Positions 10,262 to 21,016 of a stretch of 64,000 bases of DNA are shown one piece after another (within the stretch, counting starts at the first letter, position 1; each line of letters begins with the position of its first letter). The position numbers and the translations under genes are program-made. This stretch comes from Hanleya hanleyi (Eukaryota; Mollusca; Polyplacophora; Lepidopleurida; Hanleyidae). Where the stretch lies: the NCBI GenBank assembly GCA_036873755.1, contig JAVTVY010039180.1, positions 1-64,000 of the forward strand, in the 5' to 3' direction. The notes under the pieces are model-generated. The model was not told where the DNA came from. It saw only the letters and a program-made list of their open reading frames with translations, and searched no databases.

Positions 10262-10923
10262 TCATTTACAACCAAATATCGAATGTTTCAGCCGCCTACT
10301 TGGTACGAGTAATTCAGGCAGAATACAGTGTACCAACAACCCTACAGTGATTCCACCCTTAATGAGTGCACCGAGAATGGTATGGCATAAATAATACTGC
10401 CCTTTCTGTAAAAGGTGAACACCGTCTGCGGGGAACAAATTCTTGATAAAACGCTCTCTCATATGCTAATAATCTGACATGTCTTGTACTGTGGGCAATA
10501 AAAAATAACCATTGTGCCTCCAGAATGTAGCATATAGCATATTGCTATCTCATTCAACAAAATATTGTTAATTTCTGCAGCAATTGTGTTATAACCCTGT
10601 CAAAAGAAAAAGGGGGGATATCGTAGTAGTAAATGGCAGACTACAATGCTGCTGACGTCGAACGAGTTATGCAACAAACTCACAAATGATAATAATCGAT
10701 AAGCTACCTCCTCAGGGTCAACGCCTGGGGTGATATTGCCTCCAATAAACAGAACTATCACGGCGAGACCGCAATTGCCATTGACAGGCAAATCATGTTG
10801 CATTAGCGAATTAACAGTACGTCCCCTACTGCGTGAATGGAAATAGTAGTCATTCACGCTTGAAATCAAACCGGATTCTGCTATCCGCACTAGACTGCAC
10901 GTGCGACGACAGTCTGCGGACAA
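10262..10923 (-). pseudogene. decayed SGNH-hydrolase-like domain
   Basis: Three minus-strand frames together follow the block order of an SGNH/GDSL-type hydrolase. Frame 1 (10923-10600) has RSRGRTVNSL, then VIVLFIGGNIT in the place of the GxND block, then VDPEEVAYRLLSFVSLL and SSIVVCHLLLR. Frame 2 (about 10580-10480) has YNTIAAEINNILL. Frame 3 (10462-10262) has LFPADGVHLLQKGQYYL, which carries the DxxH pair of the last block. The block III aspartate is not present, and two frameshifts break the frame. SGNH domains are known from Ngaro-type YR elements and from CR1 LINEs, so this is probably transposon-derived. Which element it belonged to is unclear. The family call is pattern-based. Confidence 0.5.
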
Positions 10924-11065
10924 TGGTATGACCTAAAATCAGCGAACGTAAAGGCATGATTATGAAAAACCAGAGACAGCGTAAGCGATTGACAACTAGC
11001 CGCTACAATGCAGGGTGATACTTACTCCCGAATTACCTTTGGGTGTATGTGAAAAACTAAATTGT

Positions 11066-11235
11066 TGAAGGATATATTGTCGAATATTCCAAGCACACAA
11101 GAAGAACATCTTCTAGTTTTCGTCTGTCATCCGCAAACCAACCGAAAAGACATGGGAGCTAGAGCAGGGGCGCTAACTCGGTTTGACCAGCTATACCTAT
11201 AAATATATTTACACTCGAGGTGTAAATCAAATTTA
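11066..11235 (+). repeat. dispersed repeat B, copy 2
   Basis: Matches 3741-3910 over its length, from GGATATATTGTCGAATATTC to TTTACACTCGAGG, with scattered substitutions. It occurs here without the flanking repeat A copies seen at 3-4 kb. Confidence 0.7.
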
Positions 11236-11357
11236 CTTGTCCTTGGCTGGTACCCCTTAAAGGGAGACTCAAATCTTATATTCTGTTAATGTCATTCAAA
11301 TCATTGGAAATTTCTTCATCTAAATCATATAAATCGACCTGGAAATCATCTAGTTAA

Positions 11358-11690
11358 TCCTACTTGGCTGGGGGGGGGGGCGCATTATGGCCCCCCTACC
11401 AAACTTTCTGCGCTATCTCCGGAACGACAAAAAATGGAGAGCTGAAACTCCGTGGCTTTATAGTTTATCATATTGGGGTCATTTTGAGCCTATTTGCATA
11501 ACCCCCCGAGCGGAGAATCATGGGTAAATTTAAGATGGCGGTCAAGTAGGGTAGCAGAAAGATGATGTTTATTTCACATCACATTAATATTTACTAATTT
11601 ATCGTACAGTTTTTGCGGAGAAATTGCAGAAATAAAAAATTCGGAAAATCTGATGGTGTGGTAAGTTTCAGCCCCCTAGACTGGCTGTCT
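11358..11690 (+). mobile_element. TTAA-flanked nonautonomous element, internally deleted
   Basis: It starts after TTAA (11354-11357) with TCCTACTTGGCTGG and a G tract. It then follows the 29.1-kb copy through CCCCCCTACCAAACTTTCTG, GAGCTGAAACTCCG and CGAGCGGAGAATCATGGGTA. At least two internal segments present at 29.1 kb are missing here, and the right terminus with its TTAA is not recognisable. Members of this family at 1.7, 11.4 and 29.1 kb all start directly after TTAA. Confidence 0.7.
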
Positions 11691-11795
11691 TCGAAAAAAG
11701 GAGATGGACCAGAGCGACACACCTCACCTCTGCTGGTCGAGTTTCGGGCGGTTGTCATGGGTGTAATTACAAGCGTCTGGTCCGTCATTCATAAT

Positions 11796-12167
11796 TCAGC
11801 CGTCGTCCAATAAAGAATATCCGCGTCCGTAATCCAAAGACCTATTCCATATTCCATATAACAATATTAGCACCAAATTCAAAAAGACAATCATAGTATA
11901 CATAAACATAGGCTCGTTTCCTGCAGGAGAGAAGCGGTCAACAGTTTTCAATGATGCCGGCAAGAAATCATGATGTTCCAAAAATATCAAATCCGTATTG
12001 ATCACTATTCTTAATCCATAATATTGGGCAAAGCTGGTTATCCCTTCCATTTTGGCCATTGTCACGGTAGCAGTGAAGATCATCACGTACATCTTGGCTC
12101 GCTGGGTATACGCGTCTGCCTTCCACAACGATGCTTGTCGACGACTAAGCGAGCCTGTTTTCCTCAC
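11796..12167 (-). CDS. unrecognised 123-codon open frame with a membrane-like segment
   Basis: I do not recognise this frame. It encodes a basic start, a mixed middle and a strongly hydrophobic stretch (MYTMIVFLNLVLILLYGIW) that could span a membrane. It could be an isolated exon of a host membrane protein, part of a decayed element, or chance. I see no clear splice sites, and no neighbouring exons fit. It is one of the few longer frames in the window not explained by a transposon or satellite. Confidence 0.2.
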   Translation of the reverse strand: MRKTGSLSRRQASLWKADAYTQRAKMYVMIFTATVTMAKMEGITSFAQYYGLRIVINTDLIFLEHHDFLPASLKTVDRFSPAGNEPMFMYTMIVFLNLVLILLYGIWNRSLDYGRGYSLLDDG

Positions 12168-12888
12168 TTTTAGCCTTCCTCGCTCAAGGGTGAAGTGGCT
12201 TCCTTCTTTCGGATATCTCGGGTGGTAACTGTTCGCTCATTCGAATCTCAGAGTCGCGTAACTTTGAACCGGCATACTTTACCAACTCTCTGTCCTTGAA
12301 GGAAGTGAATCTGGCCACAATGAATCGTCAGGGTTATCGAATAAAACAATCATGATCAATGGGGGCTTGCACAACACAATATAACTCGCGAAGGGCCCGG
12401 ATTTTCACTTTGTTTATGACATTTAACATTTCTCACACCTGCAGCAATAACCACTCATTGTCCAGAGGGATACTTCATGTTCACCCAGTGTCTCTACTGT
12501 GCAAGTCCCCCATTTAATCTATGCCAGGAAGACACGCTTCTGGGATATAAATCATTTAAATTGTGTACATTAAAAGTTGCATCAATTCCAACGAAATTCG
12601 GATAAGGGTGCGGTCTTCCGATTTGCTCAAGGACTAAATTTATGATGAGCGAAAGATGGAAAAGCATCTTACTGAGCTAACGGAATATCACATTTCATTG
12701 AATTAAAACTTCAGCTAATTGATTTCATTCATCGTGTATTTGGTCGTATTTTAGCTATTGGGATACTGCGCGAGGCCCGATTTTAGGAACGGGGTAAATT
12801 ATTTGGAAGAAACAAAATCAGCAATTCTTCACACAAACAATAGCGTTTCTATTTGTGAAGAGACAACTTCGAGACCCTCCAAGCTCTA
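12168..12888. other. no recognisable gene
   Basis: This is the left flank of the tandemly duplicated DIRS-like unit. No terminal repeat of the element can be seen at the boundary at 12889. Confidence 0.4.
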
Positions 12889-13614
12889 AAGCTGGGGCAT
12901 AAACTTCTCTACGCGGGGAACAAAAGGACAAAAGAGGGGAGACAAAAGAAGGGACAAAAGAAAGGGATAAAGGGTGTGTGTCTCTGTCCTTGAACAAGCA
13001 CAAAAATGTTTCAAATTTTGGTCTTTTTTCAATTCACAGCTTCTCTGCCTCACTCTGTGTCTCCTGAACTAAGCCCAGATCGACTCCCGAACCCTCATAT
13101 ATTCTCGGGGATTACACCATACTAAAATATTAATCCCATCCATCGCGCTCGGGAGCATGTCCCTACCCCGGGGCTCAAAGCCCAATTTCCTTATCTCATA
13201 AACTAAGCCTCGTCCGACCCCATACCCGCATATATTATGGGAGCTTGCGTCTTGCTACATTTATTCAATGCATTGCCTGATCCCATACCATAATATTTCA
13301 ATTTTAAATGAAATTTTAAACTTCAATCTGAAATAGTTCTTGCCATTTGCTATGTGCAGTTTTATAATATGCTCTTGTTCCCATTCTGCATGTGTGTGCT
13401 ACCAAGCTGTGGTTTTCTCCACAGTGCTGTATACACATAAAATTTCTCGACATTTCTCAAGATTCCCCCAGTATACAATCTTTTATGGTTCAACTGTAAG
13501 ACCACATATTGAAGGTTGTTCATTTAAATTGATCATCCACTTTGAAGCTGATGAAACATCAACAGTTGGCTCCACCTAAATGTTATATTGTTTTACAGAT
13601 TGAAAATCTACAAA

Positions 13615-15074
13615 ATGACCACCAGTTCTTAGAATAGGTATAGTGAAGTCGTGTGACTCTGTCAGTATGTCGGCACCTCTTTCCACTTCCCTTACCTTCG
13701 TTGTAATTTGTGATATTTATTGCTCAAATCTACATCTGCTATTGCTATGCCTTATTTCTCCTTTAGGAGATCCATTGCAAAGTAAAAGTTCTCCCCCTTT
13801 CGGGCCTCAGCTGGTTGCTCGGCCTACGCGCCACTTTTCTCTTTCCTCTTTGCAAGCTACCGCGTGTAGATGCATTTTATAGGAGCTCCTGGTTGATTCT
13901 AGATTTGGACGTAACCTAGGGTTATTTTTCTGAGTCTAACAACTAGCAGTTTTTATTAGTGTAATATCTATTCAAACAATGACCACCAGTTCTTAGAATA
14001 GGTATAGTGAAGTCGTGTGACTCTGTCAGTATGTCGGCACGTCTTTCCACTTCCCTTACCTTCGTTGTAATTTGTGATATTTATTGCTCAAATCTACATC
14101 TGCTATTGCTACGCCTTATACCTCCTTTAGGAGATCCATTGCAAAGTAAAAGTTCTCCCCCCTTTCGGGCCTCAGCTGGTTGCTCGGCCTACGCGCCACT
14201 TTTCTCTTTCCTCTTTGCAAGCTACCGCGTGTAGATGCATTTTATAGGAGCTCCTGGTTGATTCTAGATTTGGACGTAACCTAGGGTTATTTTTCTGAGT
14301 CTAACAACTAGCAGTTTTTATTAGTGTAATATCTATTCAAACAATGACCAGCAGTTCTTAGAATAGGTATAGTGAAGTCGTGTGACTCTGTCAGTATGTC
14401 GGCACGTCTTTCCACTTCCCTTACCTTCGTTGTAATTTGTGATATTTATTGCTCAAATCTACATCTGCTATTGCTATGCCTTATTCCTCCTTTAGGAGAT
14501 CCATTGCAAAGTAAAAGTTCTCCCCCCTTTCGGGCCTCAGCTGGTTGCTCGGCCTACGCGCCACTTTTCTCTTTCCTCTTTGCAAGCTACCGCGTGTAGA
14601 TGCATTTTATAGGAGCTCCTGGTTGATTCTAGATTTGGACGTAACCTAGGGTTATTTTTCTGAGTCTACCTACTAGCAGTTTTTATTAGTGTAATATCTA
14701 TTCAAACAATGACCACCAGTTCTTAGAATAGGTATAGTGAAGTCGTGTGACTCTGTCAGTATGTCGGCACCTCTTTCCACTTCCCTTACCTTCGTTGTAA
14801 TTTGTGATATTTATTGCTCAAATCTACATCTGCTATTGCTATGCCTTATTCCTCCTTTAGGAGATCCATTGCAAAGTAAAAGTTCTACCCCCTTTCGGGC
14901 CTCAGCTGGTTGCTCGGCCTACGCGCCACTTTTCTCTTTCCTCTCTGCAAGCTACCGCGTGTAGATGCATTTTATAGGAGCTCCTGGTTGATTCTAGATT
15001 TGGACGTAACCTAGGGTTATTTTTCTGAGTCTAACTACTAGCAGTTTTTATTAGTGTAATATCTATTCAAACAT
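13615..15074 (+). repeat. four 365-bp tandem repeats (unit 1)
   Basis: Four near-identical copies start at about 13615, 13979, 14344 and 14709. Each begins ATGACCACCAGTTCTTAGAA (one has GACCAGCAG) and contains the segment GTGAAGTCGTGTGACTCTGT...TTGTAATTT. That segment is the reverse complement of the start of the 509-bp satellite monomer, with roughly nine differences over about 70 bp. The remaining 290 bp of the 365-bp unit shows no similarity to the satellite. The repeats sit upstream of the RT frame of the DIRS-like element. Confidence 0.92.
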
Positions 15075-16946
15075 TCCCTGGAAATTCCAAACGTTGCCGT
15101 TCTAAGTCGGTTTTCTTGGTCTATTTTGTTTTATATTTGACCTGCTCTCGTGCAAGATGTCGGCAGGTTATCTGTTGGAATGTTTTATTTGAGACGATTC
15201 TATTTGTCGTATTACGCCTGGCTTTACGTTTACAACGACTAGAAACCATTGTCTCAAGACTACAAGATTCTGTTGCAAAATGGCTATCAAGATTTGTCTG
15301 CCATTTACTTAGTTGTTGTTGTTGTTTTCTGCCTTCGACATCCCGCTCGCGGGTCCGCATGGAATAGACTCCAACACCTGGCGTACGCACTATGCATACA
15401 GTTGAATGTGCCTACCAAATTACTCTCTTGATAAATCAAGTGTTATCATTTTATTCGTTTATATTTTTGATCTACACGAGAGTTTATGAAGAAATTGTGC
15501 ATATCTTTGGAACACAATTCTGCAAGGAAATATCTCCCGAACAAATACTAAATAAACTTAGATCGTATATGCTTGTCTCTAAGATTAAGCCATGCAATGT
15601 CTAAGTACAGACTCTCACATAGTGAAACCAGAATGGCTCATTAAATCAGTTATGATTTATTAGACCTACATAAATTAATTTCTTTTTACTGAGAAATTAT
15701 GAACAGATCTGGTGTGGGTTTATTTTCCCGGGACTACAAAGAAAGCTCAGTCTCCATGTGGCGGTCTGCTTCAACGCCGAGAGCTATCATTTCAGATCGA
15801 GCTTTTTGTTGTCGGGATCAAACAATAAGCCCCGTTTCTTCTCAACTGGCATCCGACCTTGAGACATCCTCTGTCTCACCACAGCCCAGTACAATCGACT
15901 CTATGGGCTACGGCTTCATCCATTCTTCATCCACAGCCTTGTACTTTGCTACGACGGGGTTCGACTCCACCTCTACGATCTTAGCCCGTCATTCTTCTAC
16001 GACTGCTTCGTCCAAAACAGCTTTGGGCTACGGGATTGTAAAAAAAAATATCTTCATAATTTTTATTGTCATAATTAACTGGATGATCGATTGATCTTAT
16101 ACATTTGAGACGGACTGGTAAGTATTTGACCTCAATTTTATGGTGATTCAGGACTAAACATTGATTTCATGGTCTTTATTATGAAACACCAGTGATCTTT
16201 TATAGAATCATTTGATTGGTCAGTTCAGATTGTGAAATTATGAGGTATGTTCTTGGGCTGCGCTACTGCCTTCCAAGACCATACTTCTCCGTTGACCCGT
16301 CCGTTACCGATCGTCCCTCGGTTCAGATTCCGCAGCGACACTTTGGGCTCCGTGCTTTACATCGACCTACGTTTTTTTCAACTCGGTCCGTTTCTACATC
16401 TTGTCGTTTCTAACGATAAGATTCTACTGCACTACGTTCTATGTATTTTCATCGGTGCCTCGACGATGTTTCAAAACCTTATCGTCGTTTGTCTTCTGCA
16501 TCATTAGTGCTTCTGTTCGGAAGTCATCGCTTCACCGGACGTCAACGCTGTAGTCATGGATGCGTTTACCTTGCGGATAGTTGACAGTATTTCTCGTTTC
16601 GGAGATGCCGAGCCTACAAGTTCCTGGGCTCTGTCTCTGGTATGGGCTTCCATATTTACTTCTTACGACCGTCAACTTGGACGACGACAAGTTTTAGGAT
16701 TCTGCGTTTACGTTTTAAAGAAACAAACTCCACGATGGTTTTTCTTCTAGACAAAACTTCTGTACCGGACTGCGATTTGGATCAAGTATTGAAGTTTTTC
16801 CAAACCGCACTCGCTTAGCCTCTCCTCCTAGGAAGTTTATCGTCTCCAGGAGATGTTTCTCGCCATTCAGCGTTTGACGTCTTACACCGTCTGGTTTTTG
16901 TCTTCAGTCTAGAGGATGGGATCTGTTTTCCTTCAGCCCTCTTGTC
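15075..16946 (+). other. leader or gag-position region of DIRS-like element, unit 1
   Basis: This lies between the 365-bp repeats and the RT. Open frames of 70 codons (15392-15604) and 131 codons (15699-16094, Ser/Thr-rich) are present and conserved in unit 2. I find no cysteine-finger or gag core pattern. By position it should include the gag of the element, but the sequence does not show it. A TTG-rich stretch (15311-15326) varies in length between the units. Confidence 0.4.
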
Positions 16947-18830
16947 GTCGGCGGCCGTTTGCAGCTCTTCTGGGAGTTTTGGCAGCTCTTTACAGACGTC
17001 GCTTGGGTTCTGAGATATTAAGAAATTGTTTTCCTCTTCTACTTCCAGACCCAGCACAGACTCTTTCCCCGACTTCGTCCATCTCACCTGCCAGTTTCTC
17101 TCAGGACACGTTTTGACGCTTATTGTCACCTGACTCCACCTTCTCATTTCAAGATGACATCGCTTTCATCGATCTGGGCCCGTGTACATCGCCGGGACTG
17201 GCTGGCCTCCATCGATCTGCAAGACGCATAACTTCTTATACCCATTCAGTCTCGTCATCGCCTACGCTTTACCATCGCCGGTCGATGAATCGAGTGGCAA
17301 GTTCTCTCGTTCGGAGTCAACATCGCCCCATGGTTTTTCACCCGTATCAGATCACAAGTCATGGCGTTCCTTCATTTACGAGGTATTCATATCGAGGTAT
17401 ACATAGACGACATCTTCATTTGGGCGGCAGACAAGTCTCTCCTCAACGCTCAAATCCGGTTCACTTTGCTCGTCCTTCGACATCTCCGGTTCATTCCTCA
17501 CCCTCAGAAGTCAGAGTTGGTACCGGCACAACGTCGTCGTTTCATCGGGGCAGTCTTCGACACAGTCCATCAGTCGATACTACCCCCGGAAGACCGGTGA
17601 CCAAGATTCAGACGGTGGTTCTAAAGTTTTTGTCTTCACCTTCAGCCCCTTCATCTTTGGCAGAGTCTTCTAGGTCTTCTCACATCCACTCAGGACCTTA
17701 CTCACTACGGCCGTCTCCTAGTTCGGCCCCTGGAGTACCATCTGCAGTCTTACCTTCAGATGTCATCCCTCAGTCCTCGAGTTCCGGTATTGACGTCTCT
17801 ACATCCACATCTGATTTGGTGGCAGTCCCGTCACAATGTCATGCGGGGAGTGTCTTTCCTATCACCGGCTCCAGATCACCATCTCTACACCGATGGATCC
17901 GAGACAGGTTGAGGAGCCCATCTAGACGACCTAGAGATATCCGGCAGACGGTCGACGTCGGATGTCAGACTTCATATCAACCTTCTGGGAATGAAAGCCG
18001 TCATCCTAGCAGTCCAGCATTGGAGTCCTCTACTGGTGAATTCGTCTCTTCTCATCGCAACAGACAATTCGACCGTCATTGCTCAAAAAGATGGGTACCC
18101 CCGATCCTATCCAGCATTTCGTCTGGTTTGGACCCTCTTCGACAGGGCTCTGCAACATCACTGCCATCTCTTCGCTCAATGTACTAGCAGATCGCCTTTC
18201 TCGCCCCGACACTGTTCTTCAGACCGAGTGGCAACTGCATCCGGAGGTCTTCCAATGCATCACCAGCATCTGGGAGCCCCCTTGATCGACCTGTTTGCGA
18301 CGGGGAACAATGCACAGCTTTCCCTCTTCATCAGCCCGATTCGGGACCATCGAGCCTTTGCGATCGATGCTCTATCGATCAGTTGGGACGACTTCCTTGC
18401 ATATGCCTACTCTTCCATTGCCCTGCTTCAGGAAGTTTTACAGAAGATTGCTTAACACGATTGCGTCATTCTTCTCGTTGTTCCGTGGTGGCCCAGTCGA
18501 CCGTGGTTTCCGGCTCTGGTTCCTCTGCTCACCGCCCCACCACGTCACTTACCACCTTGACCCAACCTGTTGCGTCAACTCCACGGGTTACTCCACCACA
18601 ATCCTCAGTGGCTCAACTTACACGTTCTGCAGACTATCCAGGATGCACTCGCAGACCTAGGATTTTCAGTAGAAGTTGCAGAGACGATGGTTTCAGCTAA
18701 CCGACCTTCCACATCACAGCTCTATCAGTCTAAGTGGAAATACTTCGTCTCTTGGTGTCGACGTCGAGGTATCGATCCCGATGCTGCCTCTCTTCCCATA
18801 ATAGCGGACTTCCTTCTTCACCTACACCGG
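16947..18830 (+). pseudogene. DIRS-like RT-RNase H-recombinase, truncated (unit 1)
   Basis: One main frame reads through the polymerase with stops. It has GGRLQLFWEFW at 16950, motif A (DWLASIDLQDA) with a stop directly after, the catalytic box EVYIDDIFIWA near 17396-17428, and VRPLEYHLQSYL near 17720. RNase H follows with LYTDGS at 17884-17901 and ATDNSTVIAQ near 18057. Next come the LIDLFATGNNAQLSLFISPI linker region (near 18284-18343) and the recombinase N-terminal domain (LYQSKWKYFVSWCRRRGIDP, near 18721-18780). At least five in-frame stops and a pair of frameshifts near 17595-17670 disable it. It breaks at 18830, where unit 2 begins, so catalytic recombinase boxes are absent. The YIDD box and IDLQDA style differ clearly from the minus-strand element at 5-8 kb. 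Confidence 0.9.
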
Positions 18831-19556
18831 AAGCTGGGGCATAAACTTCTCTACGCGGGGAACAAAAGGACAAAAGAGGGGAGACAAAAGAAGGGACAAA
18901 AGAAAGGGATAAAGGGTGTGTGTCTCTGTCCTTGAACAAGCACAAAAATGTTTCAAATTTTGGTCTTTTTTCAATTCACAGCTTCTCTGCCTCACTCTGT
19001 GTCTCCTGAACTAAGCCCAGCTCGACTCCCGAACCCTCATATATTCTCGGGGATTACACGATACTAAAATATTAATCCCATCCATCGCGCTCGGGAGCAT
19101 GTCCCTACCCCGGGGCTCAAAGCCCAATTCCCTTATCTCATAAACTAAGCCTCGTCCGACCCCATACCCGCATATATTATGGGAGCTTGCGTCTTGCTAC
19201 ATTTATTCAATGCATTGCCTGATCCCATACCATAATATTTCAATTTTAAATGAAATTTTAAACTTCAATCTGAAATAGATCTTGCCATTTGCTATGTGCA
19301 GTTTTATAATATGCTCTTGTTCCCATTCTGCATGTGTGTGCTACCAAGCTGTGGTTTTCTCCACAGTGCTGTATACACATAAAATTTCTCGACATTTCTC
19401 AAGATTCCCCCAGTATACAATCTTTTATGGTTCAACTGTAAGACCACATATTGAAGATTGTTCATTTAAATTGATCATCCACTTTGAAGCTTATGAAACA
19501 TCAACAGTTGGCTCCACCTAAATGTTATATTGTTTTACAGATTGAAAATCTACAAA

Positions 19557-21016
19557 ATGACCACCAGTTCTTAGAATAGGTATAGTGAAGTCGTGTGACT
19601 CTGTCAGTATGTCGGCACCTCTTTCCACTTCCCTTACCTTCGTTGTAATTTGTGATATTTATTGCTCAAATCTACATCTGCTATTGCTATGCCTTATTTC
19701 TCCTTTAGGAGATCCATTGCAAAGTAAAAGTTCTCCCCCTTTCGGGCCTCAGCTGGTTGCTCGGCCTACGCGCCACTTTTCTCTTTCCTCTTTGCAAGCT
19801 ACCGCGTGTAGATGCATTTTATAGGAGCTCCTGGTTGATTCTAGATTTGGACGTAACCTAGGGTTATTTTTCTGAGTCTAACAACTAGCAGTTTTTATTA
19901 GTGTAATATCTATTCAAACAATGACCACCAGTTCTTAGAATAGGTATAGTGAAGTCGTGTGACTCTGTCAGTATGTCGGCACGTCTTTCCACTTCCCTTA
20001 CCTTCGTTGTAATTTGTGATATTTATTGCTCAAATCTACATCTGCTATTGCTATGCCTTATACCTCCTTTAGGAGATCCATTGCAAAGTAAAAGTTCTCC
20101 CCCCTTTCGGGCCTCAGCTGGTTGCTCGGCCTACGCGCCACTTTTCTCTTTCCTCTTTGCAAGCTACCGCGTGTAGATGCATTTTATAGGAGCTCCTGGT
20201 TGATTCTAGATTTGGACGTAACCTAGGGTTATTTTTCTGAGTCTAACAACTAGCAGTTTTTATTAGTGTAATATCTATTCAAACAATGACCACCAGTTCT
20301 TAGAATAGGTATAGTGAAGTCGTGTGACTCTGTCAGTATGTCGGCACGTCTTTCCACTTCCCTTACCTTCGTTGTAATTTGTGATATTTATTGCTCAAAT
20401 CTACATCTGCTATTGCTACGCCTTATACCTCCTTTAGGAGATCCATTGCAAAGTAAAAGTTCTCCCCCCTTTCGGGCCTCAGCTGGTTGCTCGGCCTACG
20501 CGCCACTTTTCTCTTTCCTCTTTGCAAGCTACCGCGTGTAGATGCATTTTATAGGAGCTCCTGGTTGATTCTAGATTTGGACGTAACCTAGGGTTATTTT
20601 TCTGAGTCTACCTACTAGCAGTTTTTATTAGTGTAATATCTATTCAAACAATGACCACCAGTTCTTAGAATAGGTATAGTGAAGTCGTGTGACTCTGTCA
20701 GTATGTCGGCACGTCTTTCCACTTCCCTTACCTTCGTTGTAATTTGTGATATTTATTGCTCAAATCTACATCTGCTATTGCTATGCCTTATTCCTCCTTT
20801 AGGAGATCCATTGCAAAGTAAAAGTTCTACCCCCTTTCGGGCCTCAGCTGGTTGTTCGGCCTACGCGCCACTTTTCTCTGTCCTCTTTGCAAGCTACCGC
20901 GTGTAGATGCATTTTATAGGAGCTCCTGGTTGATTCTAGATTTGGACGTAACCTAGGGTTATTTTTCTGAGTCTAACTACTAGCAGTTTTTATTAGTGTA
21001 ATATCTATTCGAACAT
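19557..21016 (+). repeat. four 365-bp tandem repeats (unit 2)
   Basis: Counterpart of 13615-15074 with the same four-copy register and the same shared core. The third copy combines a CTACGCCTTATACC variant, found in the second copy of unit 1, with the TCTACCTACTAG tail of the third copy. This indicates exchange between sub-repeats after or during duplication. Confidence 0.92.

Larger units (their letters stand above)
12889..18830 (+). mobile_element. tandem unit 1 of a DIRS-like retroelement segment
   Basis: This 5,942-bp unit is followed head to tail by a nearly identical unit at 18831. The unit starts at AAGCTGGGGC and ends at CCTACACCGG, inside the N-terminal part of the recombinase coding region. 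Its order is leader, four 365-bp tandem repeats, unrecognised leader/gag region, RT, RNase H, start of the recombinase. Substitutions against unit 2 are few: in the 1.06 kb at 17123-18187 only one deduced residue differs. Unit 1 lacks about 35 bp present in unit 2 near 21222, with CAAA at both deletion edges. Confidence 0.9.

Noticed and set aside
16815..17147. 110-codon minus-strand frame (and its copy at 22788-23120)
   Set aside because: It lies antisense to the N-terminal part of RT in the DIRS-like element and has no recognisable domain.
17123..18187. 354-codon open frame as a real gene
   Set aside because: RT, RNase H and linker motifs are in another frame of the same strand. This frame has a biased composition and no domain apart from a short part near 17595-17660 created by compensating frameshifts.
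18570..18935. 121-codon frame ending in a Lys-rich tail
   Set aside because: It is a chimera across the unit 1/unit 2 junction at 18830: recombinase start fused to leader sequence.
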